64,000 bases of DNA from Desmodus rotundus (GCF_022682495.2 NC_071392.1:55143459-55207458), one strand, 5' to 3'. Positions 12,150 to 23,725 are shown, numbered from the stretch's first letter. A program made the numbers and translations. The notes: generated from the sequence alone by a model not told the origin.

Positions 12150-12980
12150 AAATTGGCTCATGTATTTTTGGAGGCCAAAATCTACAGAGCACACCAGCAG
12201 CCTGAAGACCCAGGCAAGGGTTGATGCTTCAGTGTTGAGCATAAAGGCAGTTTCGAGGCAGCTCCCTTCTACCTAGAATTATCTCTTAAGGTTTCATAAC
12301 CTTATTGGCTGAGATTGACTCACATTATAAGCAGTAGTATGCTTCACTCGAATTCTACTGATTTAAATGCTAACAGATCTTTAAAATACCTTCACAGCAA
12401 CATGTAGACTGGTGTTTGACCAAAATGTATGTACCATGACCTAGCTAAGTTTGCAAAAGTGGGGAATTATAACCCACCAACCATTCTTTTGACATTGCTT
12501 GTGTAAATGCTAATTCTGGCACATTTATATGAGTTCTAGGAACTAAGTTCAAAAGATACAGATTCTATCTATCCTTCGATCATCCCAGCTCTGGGAGACT
12601 TGTTGACCTTCACCTGTAAAACCAGGGTGATGTAAAATTAGGATGACAAAAACCAGGATGATGAACACCAGACCATCAATTAACCAGTTTTGAGGTCCTT
12701 ATAAGAATGGATGTTGCTGGTCTGCATGTAAAAACCTTTTCAAACCCCCACCCTTTGACCTCGTTCTTCTGCTTTCTGTCTCCCTCCTTATAAAAACCTC
12801 TGTGTGCACAGAGATGTGATGAACTTCGGGACAAGGATTCACATCTTCTCATGTGGTCAACACTTGAATAAACCACTATCCTCATCAGCATCTGCCTCAT
12901 AAGTTTGGCTTTGGTGCAGGAGGCAGCCAAAGCTGGGTTCAGTTACAGGTTGACACATAAAATTAACCATCACATTGGTT
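12150..12980 (-). mobile_element. ancient mammalian interspersed repeat, split by an LTR
   Basis: The sequence 12150-12451 resumes at 12948-12980 ('ggttgacacataaaattaacc') after the LTR insertion. It belongs to the same family as the + copy at 15190-15660: 'gtccagaagagattag-atttgaatcag' there is complementary to the 'ctgatttaaatgctaa' block here. I recognise the pattern as a common old mammalian repeat but cannot name the family with confidence. Confidence 0.65.
12452..12947 (+). mobile_element. solo LTR, 496 bp
   Basis: Begins TGCAAAAGTGGGG and ends GTTACA, the TG...CA form of retroviral LTRs. It has a TATA-like 'ttataaaaa' at about 12788 and an AATAAA poly-A signal at 12867-12872. Flanks AGTT and GGTT fit a 4-bp target duplication with one mismatch, and removing it joins two halves of an older repeat. 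No internal viral sequence is left, so it is a recombined solo LTR. Confidence 0.82.
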
Positions 12981-14065
12981 AAGAGAAAACTTAGAAACTC
13001 AAAAATTCAATCTCTTAAATTGTTTCTTTCCTTTCACCTAATTATGTTGTTTTTCAAATACCACTTTTCTAAATACAGTCTGTAAACCAAATCTCTAATA
13101 TCTCAACAGCATTCTCACAGAGAGCTTAGGTTAGCCTTTCCAGGAAGACCCTGAATCAAAATTAAAAGCATCTTTTCCCCCATTTCTATAACTTCTTCCT
13201 TTCTTATTTTTCTTTTGATTTTAGACAAAAAAGTTTTATGTATCATCTTGGAATGTATGTGATTGTTAGCAGTTTAAGTGAAGAACAATAGAATGAAACA
13301 AGTAGAGTATAAAGAAAAAGATGAAAGTGGTAACTCAGAGGACTAACAGGATATTTGAAAGGTGAAAAAAAAGATTTATAGATCTAAAATTGCCAACAAA
13401 GTCTTTCCCAGACAGCACGAGTAAGAAAATGCTTCAAAAGCCTGGGGTGCCTCAGTGAGCACTGGCAACTGAGAAGTTCACAGCCAGGAACTTTTGATAC
13501 TTTGATAGAAGGGGCAGTGTTAAGGGATTCTGAAAGGAGAATTTAGCATGTCTGAGAGAATCATTTACTATTAGTACGTGAGTAGAGAATATTTGCCATT
13601 TAGTGAGATTCTTTTCCTCTATAATTGCACAGTAAGGTTTTAATCAGCTTTTCTGAGGAGCTAGTTCCTAATGAATTTAATGACTCCATTTTTACAGCAA
13701 ATACCAATAATAAGAACTATAATGAGATCAGTAAATCTTTCAAAATTCCCTGAAACTTAATGTTTTTAATTTTTTTCTAGGAAGGTTTTTCATGTTGATA
13801 TAATATAATTTGTTATTAGCAAGTTATAGGCATACTACCCAGAAAATAAATGTTGTCCCTGTAAATGAGTTGAAATAAGTCTGATTTAGTAATTATTTCT
13901 CACAATAGTTTTCAGACATAGCTTCAAAAACTTTAAGGTAATCTGACCTACATTTTCTTTCACTGTTTGAATGAATTTTAAATTATCTACCAAACTGGTT
14001 TAATTTGTGTTTAAATGTCTCCATTGGTGGGGAATCCACTCTTCAAGCAGCTCATCTGAATTTTT
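12981..14065. other. no recognisable feature
   Basis: AT-rich DNA without long ORFs or nameable repeats. Confidence 0.55.
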
Positions 14066-14067
14066 TT

Positions 14068-14305
14068 AATCCTCAGCCAAGGACATGTTTATTGATTTTT
14101 AGAGAGAGAGGAAGGAGAGAGAGGGGAGGGGGGATAGAAACACTGATGTGAGTGAAAACATCGATTGGTTGCCACCTGTACATGCCAAAATTGGAGATCA
14201 AACCTACAACCTAAATATTCGAATGTGCCCTGACTGAGGATCAATCCTGCAACATTTTAGTGTACAGGAAGACACTTCAACCAACTGAGCCACCTGGCCA
14301 GGGCA
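14068..14305 (-). mobile_element. Ves-type SINE
   Basis: The minus-strand start is 'gccctggccaggtggctcagttgg' at about 14305. A duplicated tRNA-like 'cctgac..ggatcaa' section occurs, so the unit is longer than usual. The GA-rich stretch at 14100-14140 is the (CT) tail in reverse. Imperfect target repeats of 'catctgaatttt' type flank it. Confidence 0.88.
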
Positions 14306-15185
14306 GTCCATCTCAATTTTAGACAACTTTGACTGTAACTTCTTTGTATTGAGCTGGAATTTATCTTCCTGAGGCTTCCACTCACTGATTCTAGTTCTAC
14401 TCTTTGAATCCCATTAGAATAAACCTAACATCTTTGACTCATAAGTCTTTAAAATATTTGAAGAGAACTATTATTCCCTCTTCACCTTAATCTGGAGTTG
14501 CCTCTTCTTCAAAGTAACCCCCACCCCCATATTTTCAACTATGTTTTATTACTAAGTGTCAAGCATGTTTTCTTTACTGATCCCTTTCCTATAACAGATC
14601 CAAAGCTAGACAATTACCTTATAAGACATGACTGGCCGAAAATGGTAGAAAAACTTTTTGAAATATTTACTAATTCTATTATTCCATAATATCTCTTTAA
14701 CTCTTTGGTTTATTGAAATTTGACAGTCATTTTATCACATGATGCTATGCTATATTACTTTTGACTTCATTTGGGCAGTTGGGTTTTTGGACCCAAGTTT
14801 AGGATCTTATGTTAATCCCTGTACTTCTATCTTTGTTTGAGATTCATCCCATTGCTACAGACTGACAAGATTTTTTTGTTGTTTCAATTCTGGTTCTGAC
14901 ATACAATGTGTTCATTCTCTTGCCAGGCTTCATGTCATCTACATATTTGATAAGCATGCCTTCTGTAGCTTCATACAATTCAATCTATAGAATTATACAG
15001 TCATAATTGCATCTTTTGAGAACTTTCCAACCTTCTAAAGTTATATTTCCTTTCGAAAATTCATGTTATAGAGTAATACAAACTTTTTGCTGAACTTTTA
15101 GAAGCTCTACTTTCTAAATTTCAGAGTCTATTCTTCTCTTCTTTGGATATCACACATTCTCATATGACAGGTTCTCGTTCATGTC
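14306..15185. other. no recognisable feature
   Basis: AT-rich sequence with no supported gene or repeat call. Confidence 0.5.
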
Positions 15186-15189
15186 ATTA

Positions 15190-15660
15190 ATCTTTAAATG
15201 TAAGTTTCAGTGCCATCCTGACTCAGCTAAGTGATGTCCAGGTGGTTGGTAAAATATTATTTCCCTGAGGGTATGTCCAGAAGAGATTAGAATTTGAATC
15301 AGTTGATTACTAAAGAGGGTCACACTATCCAAAGTGTGTGGTCATCATCCAAGGCAGAGGATGGGCCCTTTCACTCTCTTTGCTTGATCAGACACATCAA
15401 TTTTCTTCTGACCTGAACATCAGCCCTCCTGGTTTTCAGGTTTTGAGATGCAGACCAGTACTTTTATCATCAGCTTCCTTGATTCTCAAGCCTTAGTATT
15501 CAAGCTGTTACACTACCGGTCTTCCTGGTTCTTTGTTTTATAGATAGCAGATTGTGGGGCTCCTTAGCTTTATAACTCTGTGACCCAATTCCTACAATAA
15601 ATTTCATTTCACCTATGCCTGTATCTGTACACATAGCCTATTGGAAAACCCTAACTAATA
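15190..15660 (+). mobile_element. ancient mammalian interspersed repeat (same family as 12150-12980)
   Basis: Contains 'ccagaagagattagaatttgaatcag' in two parts, a 'gggctccttagc' block, 'cctacaataaatttc' (AATAAA) and the terminal 'aaaaccctaactaatac'. It looks LTR-like because of the poly-A signal near its end. The family name is uncertain. Confidence 0.65.
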
Positions 15661-15793
15661 CATCTTTTCATAGGCATGGTCTATACAGAGCTTTATTTCC
15701 ATTGTAGATAGGATTGGTTTAAAATTGTATTTGTTTCTTATTGTTGTTGAATCAAATTATATTACAGTTAGTATTTAAAACAGTACCAGTTTA

Positions 15794-16017
15794 GCATAAA
15801 TGATAGGTGGAAAATAGACAGGAGGAGGGTAAAAATAGTGTAGGAAATGTAGAAGCCAAAGAACTTATAAGTATGATCCATGGACATGAACTATAGGGGG
15901 GGAATGTGGGAGGGATGGGGTGGGCAGGATGGAGTTGAGGGAAGGGGGGGAAATGGGACAACTGTAATAGCATAATCAATAAATATATTTTTAAAAATAA
16001 TAAAAATAAATAAAAAT
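15794..16017 (+). mobile_element. HAL1, 5'-truncated copy (3' UTR only)
   Basis: About 190 bp matching the HAL1 3' UTR (from 'gcataaatgataggtgg' to 'cataatcaataaatat') and an A-rich tail. A perfect 17-bp target duplication (aaaacagtaccagttta) lies at 15777-15793 and 16018-16034. The insertion site reads TT/AAAA, the consensus L1 endonuclease site. Confidence 0.93.
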
Positions 16018-16034
16018 AAAACAGTACCAGTTTA

Positions 16035-16583
16035 ATGTCATATATTTCTGAAGGTCAAAGTCTGAAATGTGCCTCACTGGGCTAATACCTTCTAAATCCA
16101 GGTTTGTGAATGTTCCTAAGGATAAACATTTTCTCAAATAATGTATTACTTACCCTAAAGAAATACTCCTTTACCATTCCCCAGCCTTTGCTAGTTTTCA
16201 TGTTTACCAACTTAAAACAGATTGTTACAGTCTACAACCTGAATGAAATTAGCATGTTTAAAATAAAATGCAATGACCATGACAATGTCATTACAGCAAA
16301 TAGAAAACAATAGTCCAAAAGTCAACTGTGTGAGAAACATAGGTTAAATTAAAAAAAAAAATTGAACAGGCTTTTGATTGCCACTGAGGTGAAACTTCCA
16401 GTTTGGATTTGGATAAAGATGAGAATATTAAGTAAAATTGAGTTAAGGTTGTCAACCTCAGAAAGATGGTGGGAAAATTATTCTACAGTATTAATCTGTG
16501 TGTACATATATGTGAAAATATATCTTTGTTGTGGGAAACCCTTTGAAATGAAAAAGAATTTGAGGGGTTTTGTTGTTTGTTTG
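16035..16583. other. no recognisable feature
   Basis: AT-rich flank of the provirus. Nothing is supported. Confidence 0.5.
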
Positions 16584-16957
16584 TGTCCTGCAGCCACTCA
16601 AGGCCAGGCAACTTCACACAGGATTCAGGCAGATGGAAGAAAATACGTGGAGCTATCGGGATGTCTGACATACCTTTTATTCTGAGGTGGGGCAATCCAC
16701 ACATGCAGCAAACCACAAGTTGCACAGAGGGAAGTCCCAACTCCCTTATACACTAAATGCACACAAAGCCAACAGGGTGCCAATACTGACCTTCAGTGCA
16801 CACAAAGCCGGCAAGGTGCCAATTCTGACCTTCAGGTTATATAACAGAGCTTCATTCTATGCATGTGGGCCCTTATTCAAGGCTATATGAACACTGATAA
16901 CTTATATTTACCTGGACATCTGGGTGAGGGAGCCCAACTGACTCCATTGTCCCTATA
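16584..16957 (-). repeat. 3' LTR of the minus-strand ERV
   Basis: Aligns along its length with 22891-23231, sharing 'tgtcctgcagcca' at the left and 'gactccattgtcccta' at the right. It is longer than its partner mainly because a segment of about 39 bp (16759-16797) is tandemly repeated at 16798-16836. Confidence 0.88.
16759..16836 (-). repeat. two-unit tandem duplication inside the 3' LTR
   Basis: Two 39-40 bp units start 'gcacacaaagcc' and end 'gaccttcag', with a few differences. The other LTR has only one, degraded unit. Enhancer-type duplications in LTR U3 are common in retroviruses, but function here is not inferable. Confidence 0.8.
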
Positions 16958-16967
16958 TTCCATCCCT

Positions 16968-18300
16968 TCAGGGTGCCTCACCATACAATCTAAGCGAGAG
17001 TGTCTTCTGTAAGGGTCCTTTGGTGAGGGACCCAAATGCCACAACAGCAGTATAGACTACAGCACCAAGCGAGTAGGAGACACGCACTGCCCCCAGAATA
17101 ACAATGGCCCACCACCATTCATAAGTTAGGGATGCCCACCATTCCTGCAGGGGTTCATCTGTTAGAAATTCAATAGCATGGGTCTCAGAAGCTAATGCCT
17201 GTAGAGCTTCACTAACATTATGATGGACATCTGGAATGTACACACAGCATTCGGCCCCAACTAGGGCACATACTAGGGCTCATCACTCCTTGTGATGCAG
17301 TGAGCATGTCCAAGGCCATGCAATTTTGTAGGGCAACTTTTCTTAATTGATACACTTCCTAATTTAAGAGGCTCAGAGAATCATGTGTTGCATTCAATGC
17401 ATGAGCAGTGTGCACATCCAAAGCAGTTATCTCAGCCTCAGTAACAATAGGAGAGCTTGAAGAGAAAAAATGACTACTGGATAGTACCACCAGGGAGGTA
17501 CACTTTGCCCACTGTAGCACCTTAAATGCTTCTCAATTGACTGGCTAGTTCATAATAGTTTTCTGAACTCAGGCAGGCAGATAAGGCCACCCATGTGAGC
17601 CACACACCCACAGGGCCCCTGTGGGAACTGCAGCCCATGTGTTATTTTGTGCCTCCCAGTAATACTTAAGAGTATGCTTCTGACACAGACTTATTGCAGT
17701 CCAGCTCACTTGGACTTGTCCTTTGTGGTTCTCAATACAAAGGGGAGCTGGTCCAGTCAGTTCCATGGCCTCAGCCATGAGCCACCCCAAGGCACCCATA
17801 TGGTGTAGCCCACTACTGGCTGGAACCAGTCATACCAATGCTGTGCCCCAGCATACATGTCAGTGGCGTCCCACAAGGGAAGTGTACTGTTCCATTGGTG
17901 TTGTAACCAAGTCCAATCTGAGACAGAAGTCAGAGAGAAGCACCATGGGAGGCCAGCAGCTGTGCTAAGGGGATTCATTGCAGATCCATCACACTGATTG
18001 GTTAGCCACTGAAGCATAGTTATGTACCCAGTCAACTAGGGTGGTAGTTTGTACCCTAGGGACAAAAAGACAAAGCAGTTATTGGAACTAACAATGGCAA
18101 ATCACAACTCTCAGGTAATATACAAGCAAGTTTCTGATCAACTGAAAAGACAGTGGCTGGCAAAGGGGGTCTCCCTGGGTGTGAATATCATAACTTTCAT
18201 GCCTCTACTGGGGTTCAGCATTTATTTGCAATGAGAGTGGAGAGCTCATAATAGGCCATAGGGATATCACAAAGGACCCGCAGAGAAGTATTTCGTGGTC
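16968..18300 (-). pseudogene. ERV env remnant (surface and transmembrane parts)
   Basis: Env would make the envelope glycoprotein. Broken frames at 17757-18035 and 17569-17799 are rich in W and fit the surface-subunit end. The transmembrane subunit follows: an immunosuppressive-domain-like stretch ('ALQNCMALDMLTASQG') at about 17289-17336, a C-X6-CC motif at 17244-17270, then a W-rich pre-membrane segment and a hydrophobic membrane span near 17040-17110. A one-base frame change separates the domain from the CX6CC motif and several stops lie upstream. No functional protein is possible from this copy. Confidence 0.78.
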
Positions 18301-19394
18301 TGCTGGCCCTGAGTATGTCACCTTTAAAGTTGGGGGCCATGTCCCAATCACCCAGGGAACTATTTGCAAGTTTTTCTCTACCCCTTACCCTGAAGGAACA
18401 ACAAGAGCCACCTAACGTATGTTGGAGGAATTTATCTCCCAAGGCCACATCCAAGTGACCATTTGTCCATGCTCCAGGCCCTCAGGTGCAGGCAAGAGAA
18501 TGTTTCCTTATTTCCCCATGCTTGGTTTTAGCAAAACATCCCTAGTCCATACTTGTAGCTTGAATTGGAAATGCAGTCTAGTGGAGTAATGCTTCCACCA
18601 GAGCTGGGCCCTGACTCCAACTCCTCTCATTTAGAATTTAAAGGACAGTCCATAAGTGTTTCATCCAGCCCCTCAATGTGGGGCTGGCAGCTGTGGCTCA
18701 TAGGCCCTGCTTCAATAAACCATTATACGATTCAATCATTCCAGCAATAGGCCACATAGAACATCTAGTCAATCTGCATGTCTCAGGCCAATTGCTGCAC
18801 CAATGCCTGTATAAAATTCATCCCCTGATCACTTTCAACAATCAAGGGTGGTTCATAAGTAGCTCATAAGCACTGCAACACAGTGATCACCACTTTTTGA
18901 TCTGGGTGGCATGCAGGATGCAGCCAACAGTCCAGTGGCCATGTCCACACACATGATTGCATACTCATACCCCTCTGAACTAGGTAGGGGTCTGGTCATG
19001 TCAACCTGCCAGTGGGTCACCGGGTCAACACTACTCTTCTCCGCATCACCTGCCCATTATTTCCCACAGGCTTCCAGACATGGTCTCATGAACAGACAAC
19101 ATATGTCTCACAAGCTTCCTATACCTCTGCTAACGTGACAGGTAACTCCCATGCTTTTATAATAGACCACATGGTCTTCTGTCCAGCATGTAAGAAGTGG
19201 CATTGTAGTCACTGGGTGACTACTGCTTTTATTGACAGGCTGGCAGGTATTATTTCCAGCCTTCGTACCTTGGCTAGAGTATCAACCTCATCATTCCTGG
19301 GGAAGGCTAGGGGTGCATGCCCAGTACATGATATACAGTGATTTGTTTCTGGTGGTCTAATTCCCATAGATCTTGCCACAAGTCCTGCCCCCAT
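18300..19394 (-). pseudogene. ERV integrase remnant and end of RNase H
   Basis: The minus strand shows 'NDEVDTLAKVR' near 19290, the RNase H end, then a degenerate zinc-finger region (19080-19200), and a catalytic-core segment containing 'ESDQGMNFI' near 18825-18850, matching the central acidic residue context of retroviral integrases. A later 'YNGLLKQG'-like stretch is recognisable near 18700-18730 in altered form. Stops occur throughout. Integrase would join viral DNA to the host genome; this copy cannot. Confidence 0.75.
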
Positions 19395-20443
19395 AATTGC
19401 CTATACAAAACCACCCATTTATTTACACGCCATGTAGAGATCCATAACATTAGTCCCCAGCACACTGCCCAAATATATGTGCAAATAATCAGGGGTGGTG
19501 CTTCATTTGCCATCACAAGCCACAGGCCCACAGTTCTCCCCACTGGTTACTCACTACTCCAGTGTCAAACCAGATTGTATCTGTTTCTTGTTGAATTGCT
19601 GCAGCAGTCCACATGGTGGTCTAGCACCTGCTGGGCCCATCAGTATACCATGCATCTGAGGGAATAGATGCCTGCCCTTCATGGAAGGGGCTAGCTTCCA
19701 TTTCTTCTGTAGTGGCAGGAGCAGTAGATTTTTCATCTACATAGGTAACAGGGCCCAACACCTCCTACAATTTGGCCTATAGGGGGCTAGTTCGCAGAGT
19801 ACTTATTTGTTGCAGATACACTCCCCCACTTAGCTAATGTGGACATCTGGGCTATCCCATTATATGACTTGGCCATCCAGTCTCAGACCTACCCTGCAAT
19901 GAGGTAAGTTGTCCTTACTATCACGGGGGCAGTTCTTGTTATAACCTCCATGGCCAACAAGGCAGTATACACTGTAGCCAGTTGCTTTTCAATCAGGGAG
20001 TACACTACCTCTGCACCCTTCCATAGTTGGGACGAGAATCCCAGGGGTTGACATAGCCATTCCAATTGCTGCTGAAGACCCCACCCAAAGCTTTCTTGGT
20101 TCACATGCACATCTAGCTCACAAGGACTGGCAGGATCCAGAGCATGCAAGGCCAGAGCACATTTAATAATGCACTTTGTTCCTTGGAACACTTGTTCCAA
20201 GGTCAGGGGCCAGTCCCAGCTTGCTCCTTTTTTCACCAAAGCATAAAAGGGGCAAGCAACTTAAGCAAGGTGAGCCACAAACACTTTCCAGTACCACAGC
20301 AGTCCCCAAAACATTTGGAGCTGCTTCAGTGTGGTAGGGGTAGGGTATGCCTGAATTTTATCTATCACTGCATCAGGGATTACTTTTGTCTTCCTCAACC
20401 AGACAACCCCCAAGAAGTTGACAGATAATCCAGGCCCTTGCAC
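19395..20443 (-). pseudogene. ERV pol: RT thumb/connection and RNase H remnant
   Basis: The minus frame at 20261-20443 ('GPGLSVNFLGVVW') continues the RT palm and thumb. The frame at 19889-20239 is the connection segment, with 'LDVHVNQESFGWGLQQ' and 'SLIEKQLATVYTALLAME'. The RNase H catalytic start appears as 'AWYTDGPSR' near 19630-19660, followed at once by a stop. The parts are in order but separated by stops and frame changes. Confidence 0.82.
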
Positions 20444-21060
20444 CTTGGCCTCATCAACTGCCCTGCCTCATGACTTCAGGTATGTCAACACTTGCAGGAC
20501 TGCCCTCTCTAATTTTGTAAGGGAATCACTGGTTAGCAAAATATTGTCAATGTAATGAAAGAGGCACACTGCTGTGGGCCGTGGACACTAGCCAGGTCAT
20601 CTGCTACAAGCCTCTGACAGATAGTCGGGCTATACCCATACCTTTGAGAGAGCACTGTAAAGGTCCATTGCTGGCCTTCCCATGTAAAGATAAACTGATC
20701 TTGACTCTCTGGAGCAATATCAACCGAGAAAAAGACATTTGCTAGATCAGCCACAAAGTTGTAAGTTCCCAGCTCATCAGTTAATAAGTCCATTAAGTCC
20801 ATTACAGAAGGGACCACTGCACATATTGGGGAAATGACCTTATTTAGCTCCTGGTAATCTACTGTCATTCTCCATGTGCCATCCGGTTTCTGTATTGGCC
20901 ACATGGGAGAGCTGAAGGAACTGTGGGCAGCCCTAATTATCCCCACCTTTTCCAACTCTCCTATGGCTGCTGTGACCTCCTCATGGCCCACAGGCAACTG
21001 GCACTGCTTAGCCGCCGTCACCCATCATGGGGATGGCACCTGAACCACGAGATGCTCTAC
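20444..21060 (-). pseudogene. ERV reverse transcriptase, catalytic box altered
   Basis: A minus frame of 162 codons (20533-21021) covers the fingers and palm of a retroviral RT: 'WPIQKPDGTWRMTVDYQELN' near the start, then 'YNFVADLANVFFSVDIAPES' and 'FTWEGQQWTFTVL'. The catalytic box downstream reads Y-I-D-N at 20543-20554 in a shifted frame, so the second catalytic aspartate is replaced by asparagine. The 'PQGY' turn reads 'SQRYGY'. The protein family is certain; activity is excluded for this copy. Confidence 0.9.
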
Positions 21061-21204
21061 AAGCCCCCCCATGATAGCTTTTACCACTCTCACTCTCAGG
21101 TGGAACTCTCTTGTGGTGGTTTGTAGCCACAAACCTTGGAGCACACCAATGCCCAGGATACACTCAGTAATGGGGGGAACACACACAGTATATTCACAGG
21201 GCAA

Positions 21205-21426
21205 TCACCCAATACTCAGGAAAAGTTGCAAAGCTTTCACCTTTATACTGAGCCCCCCAGAACCATCAATAGGGGCCAGAAGCCCCAGGAATCTATCAGG
21301 GTTTCCAAACAGGACAGTATATTCTGCCCCTGTGTCTACTAGAGCCAGGACCCACTGGACATTTGTAGGGGACCAGTGGATAGCCAATTCCACATGAGGC
21401 CTCTGGTCCCCCTTCATCCCCTGCAA
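21205..21426 (-). pseudogene. ERV aspartic protease fragment with DTGA motif
   Basis: A 73-codon minus frame includes 'VLALVDTGAEYTVLFGN', the active-site D-T-G-A of retroviral aspartic proteases at 21325-21336, and 'FLGLLAPIDGSGG', close to the usual flap region. It lies between gag and RT as expected. The C-terminal part runs out of frame. Proteases of this kind cleave viral polyproteins as dimers. Confidence 0.85.
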
Positions 21427-21449
21427 ACAGGTTCCTTGGCCCTACCACT

Positions 21450-22700
21450 ATTCAAATTTCCAAAGGATATCTCCTCCCTCTTTTTGGGAGGTTAGCACAG
21501 CCAGGTAGTTTTCCAGCCAGACAGAATGGGCCTCTCAGGTTGCATCCCCGGGTTTTTCCTTCACCTCCGTCTTCTGGGACCCCAGGAAATGTTGGTCAGC
21601 TCACAACTGTTTCCAAAGTTCTAATAAGTAAGGTTTCCCATCTATTTTATTTCTATCTACTCTAGTCCTCAAAAGATCCACCCACATCTGAGTCCTGGTT
21701 TCCTGAATTGGGGTGCCCTTTGCCTGTGGAACAAAAGGGGCTTGGACACCACCTGAACTCCTTTTTGCTGTCACTGACTCTCCGTCTCTCCCAGACTTGC
21801 CACCATTGTAGTGATGTCATTAATACAGCACCCGACATATGGGGCCAAAATGGCCCTGAGAGATCCAAAAGAAGGGAAGGGGATGTGCTGTAGTACTAGA
21901 TCCCTCATTCCTGCCACAAAGCATTCATCATCAGGGCCACGAATATTAAGATTAAACATGGCCTGGTGCATACCCAACTCCCATAGGATCTGCACTAAGT
22001 CAGCATAGGACTGCCATTTGCTCACAGTGTCTGGCATATTTCCTGTATCTGCCCAGACCGTAGGAATCACAGCCATGACCCATTCTAACAAAGAATGAGA
22101 CCCCTGCCATCTCCTGTTCTGCCAGCTATTTTGCAGCTGCTGGCACAGGGGGGAGGGGGTGAGTTGTAATGGAAGCCAACTTTTTCATCTCATTATCAGT
22201 GTACATGATATTATCCACCCCTAAATCCCAAAAGTAGAGGAGCCATGCTGCCAAGGGCTCCCCAGGCTGCTGCTGAAACTGATCCACCAGATCAACTAGT
22301 TTGGCCTGCCTATATGGGCAGTATTTCATGTATTTAAACATCTAGGTGGGACCAGCCAGATTCCGCCCCAGGTGCCACAGGCTGCTGGGATTTCATCTTC
22401 TGCATCACTACTGGGCAGGCCGCAGGGAACTCAGTTCCCTTTCCCCCTCCTGGTCCTCCAAATTGTTCACTACAATTGTGGAGGGGGTCACCATGGCTCC
22501 GCTGTTTGGAGGTCTTCCTTCAGGGCATGAACCCTAACCTCCAAGGCTTCCACTCCCTCCAGGAGCTCTGTTAACTTAGCTGCATCACAAAGTGTAGCCT
22601 CCGTCACAGCTCACAAAACTGTAAGAAACACCTAGCCCGTGGCCTCTGTATCTGCCTGGGCACTTGGCTTCTCCAGGGTCTCCCATACCACCCACAGTGC
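21450..22700 (-). pseudogene. ERV gag remnant (capsid region)
   Basis: Minus frames at 22126-22341 and 21771-22091 make up a capsid-like stretch: 'LVDLVDQFQQQPGEPLAAWL' followed by 'KWQSYADLVQILWELGM' and 'FVAGMRDLVLQHIPF'. The first part is similar to the plus-strand gag at 28190-28489, which shows that the two ERVs are related. Upstream to about 22700 the minus strand is Gag-like but broken. Nucleocapsid zinc knuckles are not seen. Confidence 0.72.
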
Positions 22701-22868
22701 CTTCTCTATTGTGTTGGGAGCACCACTAACACTGGGTCAGTCCGGGGGTTGGAGCCCAAGCTGCTAGGAGCCCTGAGCCCTGCCACTGAATACCACATAC
22801 TGGTGGCAAGCCACCCCTCTAATCCCCACTCCAGGGGTCCTGATGACTCCTCCATACCGTACTGGGAT

Positions 22869-22888
22869 GAATCCTACCACCTACACCA
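22869..22888 (-). other. candidate primer-binding site
   Basis: Two bases inside the 5' LTR, the minus strand reads TGGTGTAGGTGGTAGGATTC, in the standard place and starting with TGG. It resembles the complement of a leucine tRNA 3' end apart from a small insertion. The tRNA identity is an inference. Confidence 0.5.
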
Positions 22889-22890
22889 AT

Positions 22891-23231
22891 TGTCCTGCAG
22901 CCATTCAATGCCAGGCAGGTTCATACAGGATTTAGGAAGATGGCAGAAAATTTGCTGAGCTGTCAGGATGTCGGACATGACTTTATTCCAGGGTGGGGAA
23001 ATCCACGCATACCACCAGTCACCAGTTGCACCACAGAAATCCCAACTCCCTTATATACTAAGTGCACACAAAGCGGGCAAGAGTGTCTTGTTATAAAACT
23101 GACCTTGTAGTTATACAACAGAGCTTCATTCTATGCATGTCGGCCACTACTCAAGGTTATACAAACGCTGCTACGTTATGTGTGTCTGGACATCCGGGTG
23201 AGGAAGCCTGACTGACTCCATTGTCCCTACA
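22891..23231 (-). repeat. 5' LTR of the minus-strand ERV
   Basis: 341 bp, beginning TGTAGGGACAATGG on the minus strand and ending GGCTGCAGGACA. It is the partner of 16584-16957. A TATA-like 'tataac' occurs near 23090 and a poly-A-like 'aataaagtc' at about 22980 on the minus strand. Confidence 0.88.
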
Positions 23232-23535
23232 GTTCTGGGGTTTTTTGTTTTTTTCTGTAGGGATGTTAACGCTACCTCATATTATAAACCATCAGGACAA
23301 GAGAGCCTATCTTTAGATTCTCACCCAATATAACATAGTACTTATTATTATTTCAATATCTATAGTTCTATTCTATTAAATTTGTACTTTAAAAAATTTT
23401 CCCCAAAGCAGTTTATTATTAACAGAGTTCTCTTTGTTGTCTAATTTGGGTTCTGTCTGTTTTAGTTAACATTTGTGGGGCTCACTCTATCAAGACTTTC
23501 AGAACCTAAAACATAGTACTGCCTCCTTCAGCATT
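23232..23535. other. no recognisable feature
   Basis: AT-rich flank of the provirus. Confidence 0.5.
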
Positions 23536-23539
23536 GTGG

Positions 23540-23725
23540 TGAAGCTGAAAGGACACTCAAGTGGATTCCAAACACAAGTGTTGGTTCCTAATTGAGCCAC
23601 TACCAGCTCTATAATATTGGAGAACTCATTTTACTCTCATCCCCAGTGTGGTTATCTGTAAAATTAGGTTATTGGACTCCTTTCATGTCAATTGTTTACA
23701 AATAGTGTTGAGGCATGATACTAAG
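23540..23725 (+). mobile_element. MIR SINE, diverged
   Basis: MIR core pattern: 'gttcctaattgagccacta' near 23585, 'ctcattttactctc' and 'tatctgtaaaattaggttattggac' near 23650. Ancient copy. Confidence 0.72.

Larger units (their letters stand above)
16584..23231 (-). mobile_element. endogenous retrovirus, full LTR-gag-pro-pol-env-LTR layout, defective
   Basis: Two LTRs of the same orientation bound a 6.6-kb unit whose minus strand carries gag, protease, reverse transcriptase, RNase H, integrase and env remnants in standard order. Every gene has stops or frameshifts, so it is an old inactive copy. The LTRs differ by many substitutions (roughly a fifth by eye), which also argues for age. The env-type CX6CC motif favours a class I (gammaretrovirus-like) env, while the primer site looks leucine-tRNA-like. 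I leave the class open. Confidence 0.9.
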
